From assembly GCF_025144145.1 (NCBI RefSeq), contig NZ_CP083546.1, positions 3,630,001 to 3,694,000 of the forward strand: a stretch of DNA of 64,000 bases, read 5' to 3'. Shown one piece after another: positions 15,818 through 24,764 of this stretch. This DNA is from Leisingera sp. M658 (GTDB taxonomy: Bacteria > Pseudomonadota > Alphaproteobacteria > Rhodobacterales > Rhodobacteraceae). The notes under the pieces are model-generated. The model was not told the origin of the DNA, did no database searches, and worked only from the letters and a program-made list of their open reading frames with translations. Made by a program: the position numbers and the translations under genes. Every line of letters starts with the position of its first letter. The first letter of the stretch is position 1.

Positions 15818-17716
15818 TTACTGATAGGACGGGTTGGCAGGCTGCGCCTGGCTTGCGTTCTCGCTTGGAGACCAGGACGCACAAAAGATACCGATTTTAT
15901 GCAATCGCGCTTCCAGCCCGCGCCGCTCGTAGAGCCAGCTGATGCCGCGCGGTGTCTCAAGCGGGCATATCCCTTTGGCTTCGAGATGACACCCGAACGG
16001 CCCAGGCGGTCTCTTGTACCGGCGCGCCATCAACCCCAGCGTATCGTAGGTGCTAAGAAACGCATCAACGCTGCCGTCGCATATCCCGGTTATGAATTGC
16101 CGTGATTTGGGGTTGCGCATTCGGGCAGATCGCAGAAGCCCCTCCTCAATCAGATAGTTGATTGTCTGATAGGTCACCCGCAGTGCCGTTGATGCTTGCG
16201 TGCGCGTGATGCCAGGCAGGTCCCAAGTCGGCAGCGCGCAGCGCACCTGGCCGATGTCGACCTTGATGCCTTCAAGGCCAGTGCGGAGGACATCACCGGA
16301 CACCGTTTTCAGTTTGCCCGTGAAAACAAGAGCCAAGACATCTGCGGTCCTGCAACGCAGACGCCGCGCGACCTCCGCTGCAGGCACAAGATCAGCAGCA
16401 CTGCCGGGCGGCACCGTTATGCGCGAAGCAGCCGTGTCCAGCAGGGTCTGCAGCTTTTCCCGCTCATATTTTGGCCGCTGATCCAGAGCATCCAGTTCTT
16501 GCGCAACCAATCCCAGCTCACACAGATCCAGGAGCGCTCGGTCCTTGATTTTCAGAAAGTCCAAAGCCTGACCAGGCGAAATCCGGCCACATACTTCAGA
16601 CGATATCCTGAGAACATCCGTGCGGTGCAGCGTCCGCCGCAAAGAGATGCCGTCCATCGTTGCATTGCGCTCTGCGATACCATCTCCGACGAGATATCTG
16701 CCAATGCGTTTCCGCTCAATTCCGAGAGCTTTGCAGGCCGCCTCGACAGTATAGACAGACCGTTGCGCGCAAGGGCGGCCAAGTATCTCAAAGCCGTCCG
16801 GGACAGGATAATGTTCAAAGACATAGTCACGCACGATGCGGCGTATGGGTTCGACGTCTTGGTGAAATTTGGAGAGGCGCAACCACTCATAAAATGAGCC
16901 AAAATCAGACTTCTGGCGCATTGTCATTTTCGAGATATCGGAGCGCAGGGAGTGCAAGACATCCCGCAAACCGCCCTCACCGGATTGCAGCGCCTCAAAA
17001 CCCGCCTGGCCAGCCTGATGCATTTGCGCGTTGCTGGCTGTCCTGAGCTTCGCCGTTGGCCCAAAGAGCATCACGAACCCTAGCGTTTCGCAGAGTTTCG
17101 TTGCTGTGTGCAGTGATAGCCCGTCCAGAAACGGGTATTGTCTGCTGCCCTCTAACCGATCAAATAAATAGCGCTCAAATGCAGTCTCGCGCTGTAACGC
17201 CGCAGTCGCGGAGGCACGTTTGATGTACGGCCAACGCTTTGTGACTTGCCCGACAAAATCATAATTGTAGATCGTGTACTTCTCCGGGGGCAATTCAAGC
17301 AGTTCGGCGGAATGCAGTGAACAAGTACGGATCGATTTGAGTTGCCAGAAGTAACGACGGAAGACACCATTCGGTCCGAAGTTCCCGACATCCTCTTGCA
17401 AGCATATTGGACACACGCGCAGCCTCGAACGCACGAGTGTCCCCTTCGAGCACTGGTGCCCAGCAATTGAAAATCGGCCTCCCCCTTGGGACCGTATGGC
17501 CCACTTCTTCATTTGCTCAAGATTGGCACCACCGATTCTGGACAGCTTGGAATAAAGAGCGTCGTCTCCACTGATAAAGTCTTTCCAGTAAAACCCAAAA
17601 TCCAGGCAAAGGTCCGCTGGCGAGTACAGCCCGCAATGCCGGGCCAGCCGAGAGGCGTAGGATGTCGCGGTTTCATAGCGTTTTATAGGAAATGAAAGAG
17701 GATACTGGTCGGTCAT
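15818..17716 (-). CDS. tniQ: TniQ/TnsD-like target-selection protein
   Basis: A 632-aa TniQ-family protein. The N-terminal TniQ domain starts YPLSFPIKRYETATSYASRL and contains a zinc-binding pattern CPICL near residue 102, then C and H in the segment SIRTCSLHSAEL. The long C-terminal part, with HTH-like segments (AEVARRLRCRTADVLALVF, and ITRTQASTALRVTYQTINYL), fits a sequence-specific DNA binder such as TnsD (508 aa in Tn7) rather than the short TniQ of CRISPR-guided elements. TniQ/TnsD recognises the attachment site and recruits TnsC. Here the insertion is beside tRNA-Arg, so this protein probably reads that gene. It overlaps tnsC by 4 bp. Confidence 0.88.
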   Translation of the reverse strand: MTDQYPLSFPIKRYETATSYASRLARHCGLYSPADLCLDFGFYWKDFISGDDALYSKLSRIGGANLEQMKKWAIRSQGGGRFSIAGHQCSKGTLVRSRLRVCPICLQEDVGNFGPNGVFRRYFWQLKSIRTCSLHSAELLELPPEKYTIYNYDFVGQVTKRWPYIKRASATAALQRETAFERYLFDRLEGSRQYPFLDGLSLHTATKLCETLGFVMLFGPTAKLRTASNAQMHQAGQAGFEALQSGEGGLRDVLHSLRSDISKMTMRQKSDFGSFYEWLRLSKFHQDVEPIRRIVRDYVFEHYPVPDGFEILGRPCAQRSVYTVEAACKALGIERKRIGRYLVGDGIAERNATMDGISLRRTLHRTDVLRISSEVCGRISPGQALDFLKIKDRALLDLCELGLVAQELDALDQRPKYEREKLQTLLDTAASRITVPPGSAADLVPAAEVARRLRCRTADVLALVFTGKLKTVSGDVLRTGLEGIKVDIGQVRCALPTWDLPGITRTQASTALRVTYQTINYLIEEGLLRSARMRNPKSRQFITGICDGSVDAFLSTYDTLGLMARRYKRPPGPFGCHLEAKGICPLETPRGISWLYERRGLEARLHKIGIFCASWSPSENASQAQPANPSYQ

Positions 17717-18684
17717 TGATTCCGTCCCATCCTGCTAAGCTGCATGCTCCCAAGAACGGCGCGCGCATCAATGGCCAGATAGTCTGACGCAGCAAATGGG
17801 TTTAGTCCGAGCATACACCCGGATTTCCTGTAAAATGCTTCGATGAAATGAGCTGCACCGAGCGTTCTGGACCCGCTCAAGAGCGCAAGCTCGATTCCCC
17901 TGAGGATCATCTCAATCGTCAAGCCGAACTCATTGGATCCAGAGTGGATCAGCCGCGGGAGAAACTCATTCAAGTCAAGCTTTGCGCAGATTTCGAGCCC
18001 CGCTTTTTCGGCATAGGTTCGAAAGACAACTTCGGTTTCCGTCGCATACGAATTCCAAGAAACAGCCTCCAAGTTGACAATGTCGATCCGCCGTTGCAGC
18101 TGCTCATCCGAGTTCAGCATCACCATCATGTCTGGCGTACCTGATAAGATGAGCCCAACTGGCCAGTCATTAGTGTTCAAAAATGTCTTCAGCGTATTTA
18201 CAACATCCATCTGCACATTGCTGTTCTTGCTCGTAAACAAGTGCTGCGCTTCATCCAGGTGCAAAAATAGGGTCTGGCGTTCCTGGAAGAGGCAACGAAC
18301 TTGGTCCCAGATTGCCCCCGAGGGCTTGCTGCGCATTGGATCAAAGCCCAGAGTGCGCAGAATTGTTGACCCCACCCCCTTTAGCGTAGCCGGAGATGGG
18401 ACAAGAATGCGCACGATTTCCACTTTATTGTCGCCTGCTTGGTGCTGCACGATTCCCGGGTGTGTCTTGAGGACGTGCTTAACAAGGGTAGACTTTCCGC
18501 TTCCCGAAGCACCTACCACAGCGATGCCACGAACTTCCTCCTCTAGACCTAGTGTAAGAGCTGCACGTCTGCGATTGAGATGGTCGTCAAACTCCTGCCA
18601 GAGCCGGTCAAATCGATCGTTCTTAACAAATCTGGATCGTAATTTAGCAAGCCGCAAATGTATCTCTGTGGAGTCATTCATCAT
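17713..18684 (-). CDS. tnsC: TnsC-like AAA+ transposition regulator
   Basis: A 323-aa AAA+ ATPase. Walker A is VVGASGSGKSTLVKH at about residues 52-66; Walker B is TLFLHLDEAQHL; a TnsC/TniB-type arrangement follows (FLNTNDWPVGLILSGTPDMM). TnsC links target selection by TniQ to the TnsA/TnsB transposase. I place the start at ATG 18684, with GGAG 5 nt before it, giving an 11-bp overlap with the end of tnsB; the open frame extends further upstream only inside tnsB. The size equals TnsC/TniB of the shorter type rather than the 555-aa TnsC of Tn7. Confidence 0.88.
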   Translation of the reverse strand: MMNDSTEIHLRLAKLRSRFVKNDRFDRLWQEFDDHLNRRRAALTLGLEEEVRGIAVVGASGSGKSTLVKHVLKTHPGIVQHQAGDNKVEIVRILVPSPATLKGVGSTILRTLGFDPMRSKPSGAIWDQVRCLFQERQTLFLHLDEAQHLFTSKNSNVQMDVVNTLKTFLNTNDWPVGLILSGTPDMMVMLNSDEQLQRRIDIVNLEAVSWNSYATETEVVFRTYAEKAGLEICAKLDLNEFLPRLIHSGSNEFGLTIEMILRGIELALLSGSRTLGAAHFIEAFYRKSGCMLGLNPFAASDYLAIDARAVLGSMQLSRMGRNQ

Positions 18685-20815
18685 CAAATCTCCAGGTAGA
18701 AGGCTGGGCATCATTCGCTGCTCCGGCACCGCCGCCGGTTTCTGGAGCGGTAAATTCACCGCCTCCGTCCGCCTTCGGCTGCGGTATTTGGTGTCCGAAC
18801 AAATCTTCCTCCGGGGGCAAGTCAAATCCTTCAGGGTCATCGGGTAGGATGGAGAGACCAAGATAAAGATCCTCTTCGCCACGTTGTAACCCGGCGGGCG
18901 TGACAGCCTGAAGCACGGCGCCAAACCTGCTTTGTTCGGCGGAGTTGACCTCCCCAATTTTGTCTAGAGCTCGCGCGACTGTTTCCTCGTGGATCGCAGC
19001 TTCAGCGCGATACCGTTGACGCAGCTGCCGCGCTGCGGCTTCCCAGACATCGTATGAAATGCCCTCAAAGCACTTTTGTAGTGCCCGTGCCGAAAACCAT
19101 TCATCACCGACCATAACCACAATCCAGCTAAGATCGTTGAGATCAATCCGCAGATCCACGTCCTGCTCATGGCTATGGAGATGGAACCGGCGCAGCGCGG
19201 CACAAGTATAATCGATGCCGAACACACGCACTCCGCGGCCAGTAACGCGTCTTCGAAGCAGTTTTCCAAACGCACGGCGACGAACGCGTTCTGGCACATC
19301 AGGAACGACACCTTTTTCCATTGCCAGCCGCTTCCAACAATTGTTGGGTGTTTCCCCTTGAAGACCTCGATGGGGCCGGTTGTGATACACGTCCACCACA
19401 TACAGGATGAGCATTTGGATCAGTGCATCATCTGCAATTGAGGCCATCTCTCTAGACGGGTAATCTCCTTTTTCTTTGGGGTTTGAGAAGGTGCGCCCCG
19501 CCAAACCGGGCAGCAAGTTGGTTCCGAAGGTACCGAAAATCCTTTCGACCCGTGCTCGAAGCTGAGGCAATCCGCCGGTCGGCGTTTCGGGGGAACCGTG
19601 GACATCAAATATCGCAGTCCGGAAACTGTCGTCGACGAAGGCAATGCCAAGATCGGTGGCGACCGTTTTCAAGCCACCATAGTGCGCCCAGGCCGATTTA
19701 CATCCGGCTGCAATCGCGAGATCGGTCTTGTCGCGTGTTACATCCGAGAGTAACGCAATGGCATCCTCCGACGACGGCTGGACCGCCAACCGCATGCCAA
19801 CGACACATCGCGTCGCACAATCAATGGCGAGATAGAGCCAGCGCCGTCCTGTCGGCAACGCCGCAAGCTGGTCACGATTGAGCCCGTCCAAAGCGCCACG
19901 CTGTGCCAAAATGGTAATGAGATCAACGCACCACTCGTCGATCTCAACCCTCTCCATTGGATAGCTGGCATCAATACCGTCTTCGAAGAGCATGAATTTG
20001 CGGTTAGCCGCTTCCACCCCATGCCGCTGAGCATAGGTTGCATAGGGACCAAGTTTGGAAATCTCTCTCTCAACCTTGCGCTTAGATGGCACCGTTAGCG
20101 GCGTCAGTCCCTCCTCGGCACGTTTCTTGTTCTCTTCTTCAAAAAGGGTTTTGCAATTGTCAGCGATCTGGCGTTTTGAGAGACGGTCCCGGGTGAGATA
20201 CCCACCGATGCACAGCCCTAATAGGCGCATCTCTTCCAGGCTGAACCTGGCCTTTCGGTTGCCTGATCGATGCGTCTTGGGAATTAGGCCAAGGGGTGAA
20301 GCAGCCGCAGCCTCAAAGCGTCGCACCCACTCCAGAAGCGTACGTGCACACGGAGGGTCTCGATATTCTTTCCTCGTTCCAGCGCGCTTTTTGACCCAGC
20401 CGCCCTGTGCGGCACTCGCCTGTTTGTTGACCAGAGCCTCGATGCGCGAGAGACATTGTTTTACCGAAGATTCCGTCCGATTAACCTCGCCCCGTGCTTC
20501 AAACTGAAAGTAAAAGCTAACATATGCGTCGCGCCAGACGACCTCGGACCTCTCCGCGTTGGACAATATTCCAACGGCATCGAACTTGGTCGTTTTGCGC
20601 AGGGTTTCGCGCTCAACAAGAAAGTAGTCACGTTCCAGTAAGACATCCGGCTGCTTGAGCAAGTCCCGCAGTTCGCCAAAGCCAAAGAAAACAGTGGGAG
20701 CCGGAGGGGACGTACTTTCAAATGAATACCCTTCATCCGTCTGAGACCTGAAGCGGTAGGTCTGCCAATCGATTGTAAGTCTGTCAAAACTTGAAAGTCG
20801 CAGAGGCATGCTCAT
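18674..20815 (-). CDS. tnsB: TnsB-like DDE transposase
   Basis: A 713-aa transposase of the TnsB/TniA/Mu class. The integrase core has DDE-type acidic residues in VEIDEWCVDL, in TDLGIAFVDD and in RARVERIFGTF, within the order expected for RNase H-like transposases. Upstream are helical DNA-binding segments, and a Mu-transposase C-terminal beta-barrel-type region begins near GRGVRVFGIDY. TnsB binds the repeats at the transposon ends and cuts and joins the 3' ends. It overlaps tnsA by 4 bp. Its A+T content is visibly higher than that of the flanking chromosome. Confidence 0.9.
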   Translation of the reverse strand: MSMPLRLSSFDRLTIDWQTYRFRSQTDEGYSFESTSPPAPTVFFGFGELRDLLKQPDVLLERDYFLVERETLRKTTKFDAVGILSNAERSEVVWRDAYVSFYFQFEARGEVNRTESSVKQCLSRIEALVNKQASAAQGGWVKKRAGTRKEYRDPPCARTLLEWVRRFEAAAASPLGLIPKTHRSGNRKARFSLEEMRLLGLCIGGYLTRDRLSKRQIADNCKTLFEEENKKRAEEGLTPLTVPSKRKVEREISKLGPYATYAQRHGVEAANRKFMLFEDGIDASYPMERVEIDEWCVDLITILAQRGALDGLNRDQLAALPTGRRWLYLAIDCATRCVVGMRLAVQPSSEDAIALLSDVTRDKTDLAIAAGCKSAWAHYGGLKTVATDLGIAFVDDSFRTAIFDVHGSPETPTGGLPQLRARVERIFGTFGTNLLPGLAGRTFSNPKEKGDYPSREMASIADDALIQMLILYVVDVYHNRPHRGLQGETPNNCWKRLAMEKGVVPDVPERVRRRAFGKLLRRRVTGRGVRVFGIDYTCAALRRFHLHSHEQDVDLRIDLNDLSWIVVMVGDEWFSARALQKCFEGISYDVWEAAARQLRQRYRAEAAIHEETVARALDKIGEVNSAEQSRFGAVLQAVTPAGLQRGEEDLYLGLSILPDDPEGFDLPPEEDLFGHQIPQPKADGGGEFTAPETGGGAGAANDAQPSTWRFDDE

Positions 20816-21507
20816 TGTACGTCTCCCCGAAAAACAAGGGTATCAGCATCGATCAGCCTCGCTTTGTCGGCAAAAAGCAGCCCCTCAAAGATTGCAATGA
20901 AAACGGCTCTGAAGCCTTTGCCGTCGTACCCAACCCTTGAAGCTAGTTCTCCGACGGTGGCCGGAAGAATTGCCGTGGCAAGTACACTCAGCAGCGCCTC
21001 TGCTACTTCTGGGTCTCTGTTCCTCGAGAATTCATGATAACGCTCGGCGTTGAGCGCTTCGGATTTCGAGAAATCCTGTTCTGTAATCAGCAAGATGTCA
21101 TTTGCGTAATCTTTCCGCATTTCTTGCCGGATACACTGCAGTTCTCGAATGAACCCTGTCCGCCGAGCAATTTTTGCTGGTTTGACCGCAATGGCAACAC
21201 GGCGGCCGGACTGCAGCTCGATCAGGAAATCAAAGAAGTGATGCCTGCGTTGGCCTTGCTCATCCCGATAGGTGACCATCGGGGGTTGCTCCCACAGATC
21301 CACCACATCACGCCGAGCAAGAAGCAAGAAAAGGACGCGCTGTTCCAATTTGCTTTCGAAATAGACGATCCTGGACCGTCCCCACGTCGGCAGTTCCACA
21401 ACGATACCGCCTCGAGAACTGTTTTTTGAACGCTTCGGCGCTTTCCTCGTTGCACGGCTTGGGCGTGGCTGCAAATCGCTGCACCCGTTGATAATTTCAT
21501 CTTTCAT
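20812..21507 (-). CDS. tnsA: TnsA-like endonuclease subunit
   Basis: A 231-aa protein with the TnsA restriction-endonuclease fold: FESKLEQRVLFLLL supplies the first acidic residue, HHFFDFLIELQSG the second, and VAIAVKPAK the lysine of the E-D-xK active site. A C-terminal winged-helix-like region (LPATVGELASRVGYDGKGFR) agrees with contact to TnsC. TnsA cuts the 5' ends, so the element should leave the donor by cut-and-paste. The ATG at 21507 is chosen because residues before it are not family-like. It starts the tnsABC-tniQ block, 235 bp downstream of the ner-like gene. Confidence 0.87.
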   Translation of the reverse strand: MKDEIINGCSDLQPRPSRATRKAPKRSKNSSRGGIVVELPTWGRSRIVYFESKLEQRVLFLLLARRDVVDLWEQPPMVTYRDEQGQRRHHFFDFLIELQSGRRVAIAVKPAKIARRTGFIRELQCIRQEMRKDYANDILLITEQDFSKSEALNAERYHEFSRNRDPEVAEALLSVLATAILPATVGELASRVGYDGKGFRAVFIAIFEGLLFADKARLIDADTLVFRGDVQ

Positions 21508-21742
21508 GCTTTTTCTGGGGCTTGGCAGCCATTCATGGCGGCAGCACCCCACCTTCTGTTCTTCGTGAATTTGGGCAAAGCGAGTGGCGCTCGCCGCTTA
21601 AAGGAGCGACGAAACAGTTGACTTTGCATACGCTTCGGAGGAAGAAGGGAGAGGTCGGAGCGAATTCGGCTCTCTAAATTACAGGCCTCGATGAGTTGCT
21701 GCTCTCGGGGCCTAACCTTTTCCAGCTGGTATCTTTGCTAGA

Positions 21743-21985
21743 TCATTTGCTGCTCTCCTTCTTTCGGTAGCGCTTCGGCCAAAGCTGTTCTGGCTCCTGC
21801 CCGAGACGAACCGCTATGGCACTCTGTATCTTCCTTGAGCGGCGCCAGCCCATCGAAACCGTAGACACCGCAGCCTGAGAGATTCCAAGTTCGCGACTAA
21901 TGTCTGCTAGCGAACTTCCAGCCAAACGGAGTTCGAACTTGATTCTCTCGTGTTTTCTAAGATCCGTGGGAGTGGGCTGATGCAT
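21743..21985 (-). CDS. Ner/Nlp-like HTH regulator
   Basis: An 80-aa protein like Ner of phage Mu and Nlp/SfsB: an HTH around LADISRELGISQAAVSTVSM and the C-terminal signature AIAVRLGQEPEQLWPKRY, equivalent to the LGxxPExIWPSRY of Ner. AGGAC lies 5 nt before the ATG. In Mu, Ner represses the transposase promoter. Here the gene is the first of the minus-strand block just upstream of tnsA and divergent from another HTH gene, so it probably controls tns expression. That role is inference; the family is clear. Confidence 0.8.
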   Translation of the reverse strand: MHQPTPTDLRKHERIKFELRLAGSSLADISRELGISQAAVSTVSMGWRRSRKIQSAIAVRLGQEPEQLWPKRYRKKESSK

Positions 21986-22134
21986 AGGTTAAGTCCTAAA
22001 ATCTTTGGCGCGCGTCTATTCATCCCTCAAATGAGTCGAAAAATCAAATATTTCTGTTTATTTTCTGACTCTTAGAAAATGCGCATTCGTTTCGCCGATG
22101 TTATAACTTCGACTCCAAAATCGGGAAAAACTAC

Positions 22135-22161
22135 TGTCGGCTGTTGCTGTTGTGGCCGACA
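22135..22161. promoter_or_regulatory. Inverted repeat in the divergent ner region
   Basis: TGTCGGC (22135-22141) and GCCGACA (22155-22161) form a perfect 7-bp inverted repeat with a 13-nt spacer, in the 209-bp divergent region between the ner-like gene and the plus-strand HTH gene. It lies about 35 bp before the latter's start and is a candidate operator. A+T-rich sequence at 22040-22080 could hold the ner promoter. Confidence 0.4.
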
Positions 22162-22194
22162 AAAAGCTTTGATGAGCAAACAAGGAGTTCGAAG

Positions 22195-22737
22195 TTGCCC
22201 AGCAAAGTATTTGCGATTGTTGTTGATCAGCGAAAAATGGTAGCGATCACCGTATCTGAGGGTGATTGGCACTGTTATCTGCCGTCTGAGATCGAGACGA
22301 TTTACTCTCAGTCGGACAATCTTCGTACCATCGCTTCGCGACTTGGCATTACGCCTCTTCTGATAAGAAAAGCGTTGCGGCTTGCAAGCATCGACTACCT
22401 TCGCGACCTCTATAAACAATACCAATCGGGTACGCCCTGCGCACAGCTGGCAGCCGAAAATGGATTGACCCGTTCGACGCTGACGAAACTATTCAAGCAA
22501 CGAGGATGGCAAGTGAAACTTGGAATGTCACGCCCTCGGTTTTCTCAATATCAGATCGCCAAAGCCGCGATGGAACACAAGACGATCAACGCCGTCGCCC
22601 GTAACCTCAAAGTGCATTGGGAAACTGCAAAGACCATTCTCAAGTCACAAAAACTGCTGACAAGACAGAGTGGTAGGTATGTTTTGGTCGTTGCAAGTGA
22701 TTTTCTTAACAGTGCGCACACCCATTTGAGAATCTAG
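22195..22737 (+). CDS. HTH-repeat protein, unknown role
   Basis: A 180-aa basic protein with several HTH-like segments: IETIYSQSDNLRTIASRLGI near residue 35, YKQYQSGTPCAQLAAENGLT near 75, YQIAKAAMEHKTINAVARNL near 115. I set the start at TTG 22195, which has AAGGAG at 22182-22187 with a 7-nt gap; an earlier in-frame ATG at 22144 lies in the inverted repeat and has no such site. Tandem HTHs suggest a sequence-specific DNA binder. Lying divergent from ner and tns in the transposon core, it could be a regulator or a target-site factor. No family is recognised. Confidence 0.6.
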   Translation: MPSKVFAIVVDQRKMVAITVSEGDWHCYLPSEIETIYSQSDNLRTIASRLGITPLLIRKALRLASIDYLRDLYKQYQSGTPCAQLAAENGLTRSTLTKLFKQRGWQVKLGMSRPRFSQYQIAKAAMEHKTINAVARNLKVHWETAKTILKSQKLLTRQSGRYVLVVASDFLNSAHTHLRI

Positions 22738-22808
22738 CAGTATAATTCCGTCAAGAAGTATTAGGTGCTCCCCAGAACGGCCCAGGCCTGCCGTTTGATA
22801 GTCTCGGA

Positions 22809-22825
22809 CGGCTTCCTGGAAGCCG
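22809..22825. promoter_or_regulatory. 8-bp palindrome before the DUF6880 gene
   Basis: CGGCTTCC-T-GGAAGCCG is a perfect 8-bp inverted repeat with a single central base, 77 bp before the DUF6880 start. It may be an operator; with no T-run behind it a terminator is less likely. Confidence 0.35.
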
Positions 22826-22901
22826 CCATTGGTGCTTGCCGGAGCAAGACCTGTACGACATTGTCCGCGGAACTCATTGCAATGGAGCCCGGCGCCTTAT
22901 C

Positions 22902-24338
22902 ATGTCCAAGAAAACCCTGAACCAAGCCAACCTTGAAAAGCTGGGCGTGGAGAAGCTCGCCGCACTGGTCATGGATCTTGTCCAGGGAAGCGCCGCATTA
23001 CAGCGCCGCGCGAGAATGGAGCTCAGTGCTGCCCAAGGTCCTAAGGAAGTTGCCGCTGATCTCCGCAAACGCTTCGCCTCTCTGCGCCGCGCGACCAGCT
23101 TCGTCGATTGGCGCAAGCAGAGGGCGCTGGTCAAGGATCTGGAGGGTCTCCTGGCAATGATCGAAAACACCATCGCCCCCGATGACCCGAACGAAGCGTT
23201 CGAACTGCTCTGGTCGTTCCTGCACCTGGCCCCCTCGGTCCATGAGCGCACGGATGACAGCAACGGCGCGATTGGCGGCGTCATGAGTGAGGCGGTGGAC
23301 CTGGTCGCGAAACTATCGCCCACCGTTTCCCAGGACGGCACCACCCTGGCGGAACGCATTCTCGACGCTGTCGCAGATGCGGGCTACGGCGAGTTCGACG
23401 GGATTATCCCCGCGACGGCGGAGGCGCTCGGGCAGAAGGGGCTCGAGCATCTCAAGCGGATCACGAAAGTATGGGCGGACGCCCCGCCGAGCGAGCAGGA
23501 ACTCGAGCAATACCGGGGCTACGGCCTCACGTCTTCTGCCGAAGACAGCGTGCGGCGCAACAAGCAGGTGACGCGGTCGATCATCCTTGCGGATGTGGCG
23601 GACGCCCAGGGGGATGTCGATGCCTACATGGCACGCTATTCCGAAGAACAGCTGACCTATGGCACCATCGCCCCCGACGTCGCGCGTAGATTGCTGGATG
23701 CGGGGCGCATTGACGAGGCGTTCGACATCGTCACCCGTGCCCGCACCGCCGAGGACGGCAAGTCAATCCGGATGTTCCGTTACGATCTCGACGCGGTCTA
23801 TGAAGAATGCCTCGAAAAACAGGGTAAGACGGAGGAGTTGACGGCGCATCTGCGGAGGACCTTCGAGCAGACCCTCAGCGCGCCCTGCCTTCGAAAATAC
23901 CTGAAATTGCTTCCCGATTTCGACGACATCGAGGCAGAAGAGGCTGCTCTGGACTTTGCCGAGGCCCATCCGCATCTGGGTGCGGCGATCAGTTTCCTGG
24001 TGAACTGGCCATCTCTCGGCCGCGCGGCGCGGATCGTGGTGGCGCGGGCCGAGGAACTGAACGGGGATTCCTATCACACCCTCACGAGCGCGGCAGACGC
24101 TCTCGAGACCGAGCATCCGCTGGCCGCTACACTGATGCGCCGCGCCATGGTGCTGGACACGCTGACCGGCGGTAAATCCAAGCGCTACAGCCACGCGGCG
24201 CGCCATCTGGCCGAATGCCGGTCCTGCGATGCGACCATCACGGATTATAGTGACCATCCCTCCCACGCGCAGTTCCTCGAGATGCTCAGGAAGGAACACG
24301 GTCGAAAACATGGGTTTTGGCGCTTGGTCGATTTGTGA
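22902..24338 (+). CDS. DUF6880-family protein
   Basis: A 478-aa, mostly helical soluble protein starting MSKKTLNQANLEKLGVEKLA, the usual opening of alphaproteobacterial DUF6880 proteins. It has no signal peptide, membrane segment or catalytic motif that I recognise. Alternating helical pairs (for example APDVARRLLDAGRIDEAFDI and LPDFDDIEAEEAALDFAEAH) look like TPR-type repeats. ATG 22902 is preferred to an in-frame start at 22836 because conservation in the family begins there. It is cargo of the Tn7-like element, next to other proteins of unknown role. A defence function is possible only by location. Confidence 0.7.
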   Translation: MSKKTLNQANLEKLGVEKLAALVMDLVQGSAALQRRARMELSAAQGPKEVAADLRKRFASLRRATSFVDWRKQRALVKDLEGLLAMIENTIAPDDPNEAFELLWSFLHLAPSVHERTDDSNGAIGGVMSEAVDLVAKLSPTVSQDGTTLAERILDAVADAGYGEFDGIIPATAEALGQKGLEHLKRITKVWADAPPSEQELEQYRGYGLTSSAEDSVRRNKQVTRSIILADVADAQGDVDAYMARYSEEQLTYGTIAPDVARRLLDAGRIDEAFDIVTRARTAEDGKSIRMFRYDLDAVYEECLEKQGKTEELTAHLRRTFEQTLSAPCLRKYLKLLPDFDDIEAEEAALDFAEAHPHLGAAISFLVNWPSLGRAARIVVARAEELNGDSYHTLTSAADALETEHPLAATLMRRAMVLDTLTGGKSKRYSHAARHLAECRSCDATITDYSDHPSHAQFLEMLRKEHGRKHGFWRLVDL

Positions 24339-24764
24339 TTCCGGCCCTTTCCGGACCTTCGCCCTAGCTTCACGTTGCTGCAGGCGCAGCCCGCTTTCCG
24401 GTCGTTCGCCGCGCGAGCAAAATCTGGAGATGATCAAACTCACAGTCTGCCGGACCAAGCCGCCTTTCGCTGCGCTCGCAGCCTGGGCAAGACCGAGTGG
24501 CTCCCATGCGCAGATAGTGACATTTGCAAAGTCGCAGAGGCCAGCTAGACCCGAATACGTGCCCGGCCCGTTGGTGCCGTTCACCGGGTTGGCCAATGCT
24601 GCGCTGCAACGTCCCTAGACCGGTCATTGGTGACACTGTGTAGCGTGGTCCGGCAAGCCAACCTCAGCAATGCAGGACGTTCCTGCCGGTCCCTAAAGGT
24701 GCTGCTCGCTGTGGGTCGACCGGCGGCGATGCGGCGCAAGCGGAACAGCTGCATCGCTCACGTG
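24339..24764. other. Noncoding spacer in the cargo
   Basis: No gene is supported between the converging DUF6880 and J-domain genes. The short open frames have no ribosome binding sites and no recognisable protein pattern. The stretch resembles degenerate spacer DNA of the kind seen at several other places in this transposon arm. Confidence 0.4.
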
